Assembly: GCF_000719555.1 (NCBI RefSeq)
Contig: NZ_JOGX01000064.1
Location: 1 to 34,031 of the forward strand
DNA from: Streptomyces sp. NRRL F-5727
GTDB taxonomy: Bacteria > Actinomycetota > Actinomycetes > Streptomycetales > Streptomycetaceae
Reading direction: 5' to 3'
DNA: 34,031 nucleotides
In this document: positions 1-5,672 of the stretch, one piece after another
Layout of the letters: the number at the start of each line of letters is the position of its first letter
Position numbering within the stretch: position 1 is the stretch's first letter
Notes under the pieces: generated by a model
Told to the model about the DNA's origin: nothing
Databases searched by the model: none
The model's input: the letters and a program-made list of their open reading frames with translations, nothing else
Translations under genes and position numbers: made by a program

Positions 1-99
1 CGCATCCACAACACCCTCCAGAACGCCAAGGGCACCGGCGCCGACCTCACCATCCACGCCACCACCTCCCACGGCGACATCACCGCCCACGCCAACTGA
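1..99 (+). CDS. C-terminal end of a DUF4097-type beta-strand repeat protein (partial)
   Basis: Frame 1 is open from the window edge and ends at TGA 97-99, giving 32 residues. The last residues, TTSHGDITAHAN, match the short repeated strands (x-T-x-H/N-G-D-I/V-x) that end DUF4097 putative adhesin proteins, which are common in Streptomyces and often sit next to small regulators. Only the tail is visible, so length, start and any regulatory partner cannot be judged. A perfect hairpin begins 18 bases after the stop, supporting this as the true end of a transcript. Confidence 0.6.
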   Translation, partial: RIHNTLQNAKGTGADLTIHATTSHGDITAHAN

Positions 100-116
100 A
101 CCCGCGGTGAGCAGCG

Positions 117-147
117 GAACGGGCGGCCGGGAGGGAGCCGCCCGTTC
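117..147 (+). terminator. Hairpin terminator after the DUF4097 gene
   Basis: The 11-bp arms GAACGGGCGGC (117-127) and GCCGCCCGTTC (137-147) pair perfectly around a 9-base loop. There is no clear T tract, as is usual in streptomycetes. It lies between the DUF4097 stop and the MFS start, so it most likely ends the upstream transcript. Confidence 0.75.
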
Positions 148-171
148 AGGGGCGCTGTTAGCCTGCGGTTC

Positions 172-1428
172 ATGATCAAGGGCGGCTTGGCAGGTCGAAT
201 AGGCCGGATGGCGGGGGACAGCGGCCCGGAGCGCGTGCTGGTCGCCGCCAGTTTCGTCAACCGGGTCGGCAACGGTCTGTTCAACGCGGCGTTGGCGCTC
301 TATTTCACCTTGGTCGTGGGCCTGCCCGCGGCGCAGGTCGGCGCGGCGCTCACCATCGCCGGAGTGATCGGCTTGTGCGCGGGGATACCGGGGGGCCATC
401 TCGCCGACCGGCGCGGCGCACGCGCGATCCTGATGCTGGCCCTCGCGGTCCAGGCGGTGTCGATGGCGGCCCTCGTCCTCGTCGAGAGCTGGGCCGCGCT
501 CACGATCATCGCGACGGTCGACCAGATCGCCGCGGCGGTCGGCGGGGCGGCGTGGGGGGCTTTGGTGGTCCGGGTCGGGGGAGAGCGACCGGCCGTGTTC
601 CGGGCGAAGCTGCGGACCTTCGTCAACCTGGGCGTCGTCCTGGGGACGGTGGGTGCCGGGCTGGCGCTGGCCGCGGACACCCGCGGCGCCTATGTCGCGC
701 TGATTCTCGGCAACGCGGCGAGCTTCGCCCTGTGCGCGGTACTGCTGCTTCTGCTGCCCCGCTATCCGGTGTTGGCGGCGCCGCCGCGGCAGCGGCGCTG
801 GCTGGTCCTCGCCGACCGTCCGTTCCTGACGTTCGCCGCCCTCTACGGGGCCATGGGGCTGCAGTACCCGGTGGTGTCCCTGCTCCTGCCGATCTGGATC
901 TCCCAGCACACGGAAGCGCCGCGCTGGACGGTGGCCGCGCTGTTCGCGGTCAATTCCGCCTTCTGCGTACTGATGCAGACCAGGATCGGCTCCCGTATCG
1001 AGACCCCGCACGACGGCGGCAGGGCGTTTCGCACCGCGGGACTGCTCTTCCTCGTCAGCTGTCCGATGATGGCGCTGGCGGCGTACGCCCCCGTCTGGGC
1101 GGCGGCAGGACTGGTCCTGGCGGCGATCTTCGTCCACAGTCTGGGAGAGGTCTGGGAGTCCTCGGCGTGCTTCGCCCTGGGTTTCGGTCTCGCGCCCGAC
1201 CATGCCCAGGGCCAGTACCAGGGTGTCCTCGGCCTCGGCTTCAACGCGGGCCAGGCTCTTGCCCCCGCGATCCTCACGACGGTGGTGCTGGGCCTCGGCA
1301 CGGCGGGCTGGCTGCTGCTGGCATCGTTCTTCGCCGCCCTGGGTGCCGCCGGCCCGGCTCTCGCCCGCTGGGGCATGCGGACCCGGCCGCAGCCGGGTGT
1401 TGCTGCGGAAGCGGAAGCGGCGAGATGA
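172..1428 (+). CDS. MFS transporter (DHA1-type, probable drug/small-molecule exporter)
   Basis: A 418-residue, strongly hydrophobic protein with about 12 membrane spans, the usual size for proton-coupled MFS exporters. The loop between spans 2 and 3 carries the family motif A as GHLADRRGAR (about residues 82-91), which supports a drug:H+ antiporter-type fold. The substrate cannot be told. The ATG at 172 has no visible Shine-Dalgarno, and TAGCCT at 159-164 is placed like a -10 box just before it, so a leaderless message is possible; a later ATG at 208 is the other candidate. The stop lies only 5 bases from the stop of the convergent CGNR regulator, so the 3' ends of the two transcripts must overlap. 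Confidence 0.85.
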   Translation: MIKGGLAGRIGRMAGDSGPERVLVAASFVNRVGNGLFNAALALYFTLVVGLPAAQVGAALTIAGVIGLCAGIPGGHLADRRGARAILMLALAVQAVSMAALVLVESWAALTIIATVDQIAAAVGGAAWGALVVRVGGERPAVFRAKLRTFVNLGVVLGTVGAGLALAADTRGAYVALILGNAASFALCAVLLLLLPRYPVLAAPPRQRRWLVLADRPFLTFAALYGAMGLQYPVVSLLLPIWISQHTEAPRWTVAALFAVNSAFCVLMQTRIGSRIETPHDGGRAFRTAGLLFLVSCPMMALAAYAPVWAAAGLVLAAIFVHSLGEVWESSACFALGFGLAPDHAQGQYQGVLGLGFNAGQALAPAILTTVVLGLGTAGWLLLASFFAALGAAGPALARWGMRTRPQPGVAAEAEAAR

Positions 1429-1433
1429 CCCCG

Positions 1434-2024
1434 TCAGGGGTGTCGGCCCTTGGCCTTCTGGCGGGCGTAGTAGGCGCGGGAGCGGTTGCGGTCGCCGCAG
1501 TCCTTCGTGTTGCACCAGCGGCGGTTCCGGCGGGGTGACGTGTCGAGGTAGACCCAGCCGCACGTGGCGTCTTCGCACTGGTGGAGTCGGTCGAGGTCCT
1601 CGCGCTGGGTGAGGGCGACGAGCCCGCGGACGATGCGGTGGCCGGGCAGGCCCAGGTCGGTGTCCCGGTCCCGCCACTGCCAGCGGTCGCCCGCGCGGAC
1701 CAGATCGGCCGCGGCGATCGCCGCCCGGTACATGTCCGCCAGGTGCCGCGCGGCTTCGGCGTCGCCCTCGAAGAGGATCGCGTACGCCCTCTCGCGCGCC
1801 TCGACGACCCGCTCCCGTTCCCGCTCCGCCGCCGCGGCGTCCCGGTCGGCGAGGTCGCGCAGGGCCGCGGCCTCGTCCGGGCCGAGCAGGTCGGATTCGA
1901 GGCACCAGTCGACGACGTCGGAGAACGTCTTGAGGGCCTCGGCGCGTTCGGGGCCGCCGAGCCGCCAGGCGACGGTGTTCACCAGGTCGAGCATGCGGTC
2001 ACCCGCGATGTGGCCGAACCGCAC
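1434..2024 (-). CDS. CGNR zinc-finger transcriptional regulator
   Basis: This protein (196 residues from GTG 2024) has the two-part layout of CGNR (ABATE-type) regulators. The N-terminal helical ABATE domain opens with residues such as GHIAGDRMLDLVNTVAWR. The C-terminal zinc-binding DNA-binding domain has Cys150, Cys155, Cys171 and Cys176 followed by an Arg-rich helix (RSRAYYARQKAK). The signature CGNR reads CGDR here. The open frame extends further upstream to 2405, but AGGAG lies 6 bases before the GTG at 2024 and the conserved domain starts there, so the shorter form was chosen. It is divergent from an MFS gene across a large palindrome and probably controls that gene and itself. It converges with the first MFS gene. 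Confidence 0.85.
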   Translation of the reverse strand: MRFGHIAGDRMLDLVNTVAWRLGGPERAEALKTFSDVVDWCLESDLLGPDEAAALRDLADRDAAAAERERERVVEARERAYAILFEGDAEAARHLADMYRAAIAAADLVRAGDRWQWRDRDTDLGLPGHRIVRGLVALTQREDLDRLHQCEDATCGWVYLDTSPRRNRRWCNTKDCGDRNRSRAYYARQKAKGRHP

Positions 2025-2073
2025 CACCCACTCCTCTCGCCGCCGGGGGCGTCGCTCACGCCCGCCCGTCCAG

Positions 2074-2109
2074 CACCTCACGGGCAAAAGCATTATTGCA
2101 CGTGAGGTG
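2074..2109. promoter_or_regulatory. Large palindromic operator between CGNR regulator and MFS gene
   Basis: The outer arms CACCTCACG (2074-2082) and CGTGAGGTG (2101-2109) are perfect inverted repeats. Inside them GCAA (2084-2087) pairs with TTGC (2096-2099), so the symmetry covers nearly all 36 bp with only a few mismatches. The centre is AT-rich, unlike the surroundings. On the minus strand AATAAT overlaps the centre and matches a -10 box in 5 of 6 positions. The position between divergent regulator and exporter genes suggests the CGNR protein binds here; that is inference. Confidence 0.65.
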
Positions 2110-2169
2110 ATCATCTTGGCATCATGCGTGAACAGCCAATCACCCATGAGGTACGCGAGGGGACCGACC

Positions 2170-3495
2170 ATGCCCGCCACCGTTCTCAGACCGTTCACCG
2201 CACTGTGGGCGTCCCAAGCGTCCTCGAACCTCGCCGACGGACTGCTGCAGGCCGCCGCGCCGCTGCTCGTCGCCACGCTCAGCCGCGACCCGCTCGTGGT
2301 GGCCGGCATGACGGTGGTGCAGTTCCTGCCCTGGCTGCTGGCGACCCTGCCCGCCGGCGCGATGGCCGACCGCATGGACCGACGCCGGATCCTCGTCCTC
2401 GGCAACGGGCTGCGCGCGTCCGGCTTCGCCCTGCTCGCCCTCTCCCTCGCCGGCGGATGGCGCCACGTCGCACTTCTCTACGCCGCGGTGTTCGTCGCCG
2501 GCTGTGCCGAGACGATCGTCGACAACGCCGCCCTCGCGATCCCGCCGCGCCTGCTGCCGCGGGCCGAGCTCGAGCGCGCCAACGGCAGGCTGTTCGCCAC
2601 CCAGTCCGTCATCAACACGTTCGTCGGTCCGCCCGCCGGCGCGGCGTTGTTCGCGCTGGCGGCGTCGGCGGCCTTCTTCACCGGCGCGGCCGCGTACGGC
2701 CTCGCCGGACTGGCGGCCCTGCTGCTGCCCGCGCTGCGCCCGATGGGCGAGACACCCGAGGACCGCCGCTCGCGCCCGGCCGGCGTCGCCCAGGACATCC
2801 GCTCCGGATGGGCGCACTTCTGGGGCCACCGACTGCTGCGCCGCGTCGCGTTCATCTCGGCGGCGATCAACTTCTTCGGCGCGGTCACCGGCGGACTCCT
2901 GGTCCTGCTGGTCACCGGCCCGTACGGGCTTCCCATGTCGAGCTACGGCTTGTTCGTCGCCGTCCCGGCGGCCGGCGCGATCGCGGGCTCCCTGCTCGCC
3001 GCGCACGTCGTTCCCCGCGTCGGCGGCGGCCCCACCACCTGGTTCGCCGCCCTCACCCCGGCCGCCGGTTACGCCGTCCTCGGGCTCGGTCACAGCACCC
3101 CCCTGGCCCTGGCCGCGATGTTCGGTGCCGCCCTGGCCTCCTCCCTGAACCAGATCGTCGTCAGCACCCTGCGCCAGGCGGCGGTCCCGGACGAGCTCCT
3201 CGGCCGCGTCACCGCCGCCTACCGCCTGATCGTCCTGGGCGTCGTCCCCCTCGGAGCCCTCACCGGCGGTCTCCTCGGACGCGGCCTGGGCATCCGTCAC
3301 ACCTTCGTCGCCGCGGCCGCCGGACTCGCCCTCGCCGCCGTCCCGCTGGCCTCCCGGGTCACCACCCAGGCCCTCCGCGACGCCGAAACACCGGGCGGGG
3401 AACCATCGGCCGGACGCGGTGACGCCGAGACCGGGGGGACCGGGGGCGCGGCGGACGGACCGGTCACGCCGACCACCCGGAGTGGGGCAGCATGA
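2170..3495 (+). CDS. MFS transporter (MFS_3/EntS-like exporter)
   Basis: A 441-residue membrane protein with about 12 spans, of the MFS_3 type that includes enterobactin and macrolide exporters. The motif A loop reads AGAMADRMDRRR, and a family-typical segment ANGRLFATQSV follows in the second quarter. The frame is open far upstream, but ATG 2170 has GAGGGGA 6-7 bases before it and begins where the conserved N-terminus (FTALWASQASSNLADG) begins; ATG 2145 is the alternative. The tail from about residue 400 is a non-conserved Gly/Thr-rich stretch. It is divergent from the CGNR regulator across a 36-bp palindrome, so it is probably the regulator's target. The substrate is unknown. Confidence 0.85.
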   Translation: MPATVLRPFTALWASQASSNLADGLLQAAAPLLVATLSRDPLVVAGMTVVQFLPWLLATLPAGAMADRMDRRRILVLGNGLRASGFALLALSLAGGWRHVALLYAAVFVAGCAETIVDNAALAIPPRLLPRAELERANGRLFATQSVINTFVGPPAGAALFALAASAAFFTGAAAYGLAGLAALLLPALRPMGETPEDRRSRPAGVAQDIRSGWAHFWGHRLLRRVAFISAAINFFGAVTGGLLVLLVTGPYGLPMSSYGLFVAVPAAGAIAGSLLAAHVVPRVGGGPTTWFAALTPAAGYAVLGLGHSTPLALAAMFGAALASSLNQIVVSTLRQAAVPDELLGRVTAAYRLIVLGVVPLGALTGGLLGRGLGIRHTFVAAAAGLALAAVPLASRVTTQALRDAETPGGEPSAGRGDAETGGTGGAADGPVTPTTRSGAA

Positions 3496-3580
3496 CGAAC
3501 CGCCGCATCATCGCCGGAAAGCCACGCCTGGGCCGACCACCAGCTCGACGCCGAGTGAGCCGCCGCCCAGCCGCACTCGC

Positions 3581-4060
3581 CTAACGCTCCGACAGCACCG
3601 GCAGCGCGGCCGCCTTCTTCCACACCGTCAGCAGGGCGTCGTCCACCGGCCTCATCTCGCCCTGGTACAGCTGCGCGTGGCCGTCCTTCGCCGTGTCGGT
3701 CCAGCCGTGGGTGGCGAACACATAGGTGCTGCCCTCCTTCAGTCGACCTGTGGTCCCCTCGTCCAGCCCGTAGGTGACCCGCACGGTGCCCCGCACGGTG
3801 CCCCGCAGGACGGAGGCGACCTCCACCCGGTAGACGTCCTGCGTCCACCCCTCGACGTCCCGCTGCTCCTCGAACGCCGCCACGCGCCCGGTGAACACGT
3901 TCTCGGTGTGGGGAGCGGTGCTCGCCGGGCTGGTGGCGTCGTAGCCGCGCAGCACGTGTCCGCCGAGCGGTTCCGTCCACTGCTGGTACCCGAACCAGCC
4001 GCCCGCCACCAACGCCCCGGCGGCCACCGCGCCCGCCGCCATGCCCGTCGTCTTCTTCAT
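3581..4060 (-). CDS. Membrane-anchored protein with TIMP/netrin-like OB-fold pattern
   Basis: A 159-residue protein with one N-terminal membrane segment (about residues 7-25) and an outside domain of about 110 residues. The domain shows VFTGRVAAF ... YRVEVASVLRG ... VRVTYG ... LKEGSTYVFAT. This alternation (V-x-x-G-x-V, a V-x-x-V-x-x-G strand, then G-x-x-Y-x-F-A) resembles the OB-fold of TIMP/NTR domains, but there are no cysteines outside the anchor, so the likeness is to the fold only and rests on pattern reading. The start ATG 4060 has GGGGA 5 bases upstream; ATG 4066, which overlaps the preceding protease stop as ATGA, is also possible. The gene is translationally coupled to a matrixin-like protease. 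A role in binding or restraining that protease is an inference. Confidence 0.55.
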   Translation of the reverse strand: MKKTTGMAAGAVAAGALVAGGWFGYQQWTEPLGGHVLRGYDATSPASTAPHTENVFTGRVAAFEEQRDVEGWTQDVYRVEVASVLRGTVRGTVRVTYGLDEGTTGRLKEGSTYVFATHGWTDTAKDGHAQLYQGEMRPVDDALLTVWKKAAALPVLSER

Positions 4061-4062
4061 GG

Positions 4063-4653
4063 TCATCCCCACAGCGCGTGATACGCCTTGATGTCGTTCT
4101 CGGTCGGGCCGTCGAGCCTCTTGCCCGCGATGTGGTCGTACGCGGCCCACAGCAGCGAGGGATGCATCCCGTAGCCGTACGCCTTGTGGCAGAAGCCGAG
4201 CGCGTGGCCCAGCTCGTGCGCCGCGACCCGCCGGCGGTGCTCGTCCTTGCCGTACCTCTTCCCGGTGTCCAGGTAGGCCCGGTTGAGCAGCAGATGGTCC
4301 GTGCCGTGCCGTGCCGCCCACTTGCCGTAGACGTCGCGCCACTGGCCGCTCGTGCTGTCGGCGTCCCGCCACTCCACGTCGGCGTACGAGGTCGCCCCGT
4401 CCTGCACGATCCTCACCTGTCTGAGCGTGCCCGCCGTCCAGACCTTGACCGCGTGCTTGCGCGCGTCGTCGAACTTCGACTCGTCGTCCCAGGCGACCTC
4501 GGTGCCGTCCACCGAAGACCGTCCGCGCGAGTCGGACTCGCCGCTCTCGCACCTGTGCGGGGCCGCGGCCCGGACGGCGTGGGCCGGGGCCGGGAGCGCC
4601 AGCAGAACAGCGGCAGCCGACGCGGCCGCGAACGCTAAGGTGTTCGTCCTCAT
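4063..4653 (-). CDS. Secreted matrixin-like zinc metalloprotease
   Basis: A 196-residue protein with a Sec signal peptide (residues 1 to about 27, ending APAHA). The metzincin zinc site is complete: HELGHALGFCH with His146, Glu147 (catalytic base), His150, Gly153 and His156, followed by a Met-turn at Met163 (YGMHPS). Upstream, HLLLNRAYLDT and downstream, GPTENDIKAYHALWG, match the flanking strands of snapalysin-type Streptomyces proteases, but the third ligand is His, as in matrixins, not Asp as in snapalysin. It should act outside the cell on proteins. ATG 4653 was chosen because it begins the signal peptide; only a weak SD precedes it. Its stop overlaps the possible start of the OB-fold gene. 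Confidence 0.85.
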   Translation of the reverse strand: MRTNTLAFAAASAAAVLLALPAPAHAVRAAAPHRCESGESDSRGRSSVDGTEVAWDDESKFDDARKHAVKVWTAGTLRQVRIVQDGATSYADVEWRDADSTSGQWRDVYGKWAARHGTDHLLLNRAYLDTGKRYGKDEHRRRVAAHELGHALGFCHKAYGYGMHPSLLWAAYDHIAGKRLDGPTENDIKAYHALWG

Positions 4654-4761
4654 AGTCACCGGACGATAGCGTTCCGTGACCGGCTGTGGCGTCTTCTCGC
4701 CATCCCGGACGTCGGGCCCCGCGGCGCTGATCACGCCGCGACAGCCCTCGTACGGCCGGCG

Positions 4762-5448
4762 TCAGGGGACCAGCGGTCCGGCCAGGACGTCCCTCCCCGC
4801 CTGAAGGTCACCGGTCCAGGTGAGCGCGTCGCTGTCCCGCGGCTTGCGTCCCCACAGCACCAGCAGCAGGTCCTCGGCGGTGCCCGAGACCTCGGCGACC
4901 GGGTCGCCGGGGCCGTAGGTCCAGCGGTGGCCGGAGTCCGTGGCGGTGATCCGTACGGACTGGGCGGGAGCGGCGGCGGCACCCCTCGCGACCATGATGG
5001 GGGCCATGGTGTCGAAGACCTCGGCCACACCGTCGGCGGCGAGTTCCGGATTCACGGGGGTGGGCGTGCCGAGCGCGCGCTCGGCGTCCCAGCGGTGGAT
5101 CAGCGTCTCGTGGTAGCGGCGGCGACGCCAGAACCCGACCGTGTGCGGCGGTGCGAACGTCCACGCCGGCGTGGCGGGGTCGGCCGACAGCGCCTCCACC
5201 AGTCTGTCCGCGGAGTCGGCGTACCAAGCCCTGAGGCCCGCCTGGTCGCGGGGCACGGCGGTCTCGTCGTAGTCGTCGCCGTGACCCTCCTTCACCGCCG
5301 TGACGACCCACAGGTTTCCCGCGCCCATGTGCGCGGCCAGATCCGCCAGTCTCCAATCCCCGCAGTGCTCGACCGGGGCCGACAGGTCACCGTCCAACAG
5401 GGCGCCGAAAAGGGTGAGTTCGCGCCGGAGTTCAGTCACGTAGTCCAT
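4762..5448 (-). CDS. Maleylpyruvate isomerase/DinB-family (mycothiol-dependent type) protein
   Basis: A 228-residue protein starting at ATG 5448. Residues 1-125 form the helical MDMPI_N/DinB-like metal-binding bundle: LADLAAHMGAGN supplies His40, and RRRYHETLIHRWDAE supplies Glu114 and His118, matching the His...Glu-x3-His metal site of mycothiol-dependent maleylpyruvate isomerase. Residues about 130-220 match the MDMPI_C domain (DPVAEVSGTAEDLLLVLWGRK). Relatives use mycothiol as thiol cofactor in isomerisation or detoxification; the actual substrate here is unknown. The open frame runs further upstream, but conservation begins at MDYVTELRRE. It is divergent from the haloperoxidase-type gene, with 224 bases between. 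Confidence 0.8.
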   Translation of the reverse strand: MDYVTELRRELTLFGALLDGDLSAPVEHCGDWRLADLAAHMGAGNLWVVTAVKEGHGDDYDETAVPRDQAGLRAWYADSADRLVEALSADPATPAWTFAPPHTVGFWRRRRYHETLIHRWDAERALGTPTPVNPELAADGVAEVFDTMAPIMVARGAAAAPAQSVRITATDSGHRWTYGPGDPVAEVSGTAEDLLLVLWGRKPRDSDALTWTGDLQAGRDVLAGPLVP

Positions 5449-5672
5449 GGCCGCAAAGCTACAGTCCACCGCATTCGCGCGCCTCGCCTGCGAACGGGGG
5501 CGGCTGCCCCGGGGTGAACCCGTTGGCTGGAGAACCGCCCGAATCCCGACGGAGTTCCTGGTTCCGTTGTCGCGATCATCACGCCACGTTCCGAGACGGG
5601 CCGTGGACACGCCGAGTAGGCGGCTGTGAGCATTCCGTGCGTCTGTTCCCTCTTGATCAGAAGGAGTACGGC

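Noticed and set aside
1564..2169. Upstream in-frame extension of the second MFS gene
   Set aside because: It is Arg/Ser-rich and antisense to the CGNR gene; the conserved MFS start with a good ribosome site is at 2170.
3492..3584. A 30-codon Arg/Pro-rich frame overlapping the MFS stop as ATGA
   Set aside because: No recognisable pattern and no other support; another frame here (PESHAWADHQLDAE) is equally protein-like, so this is probably decayed or non-coding sequence.
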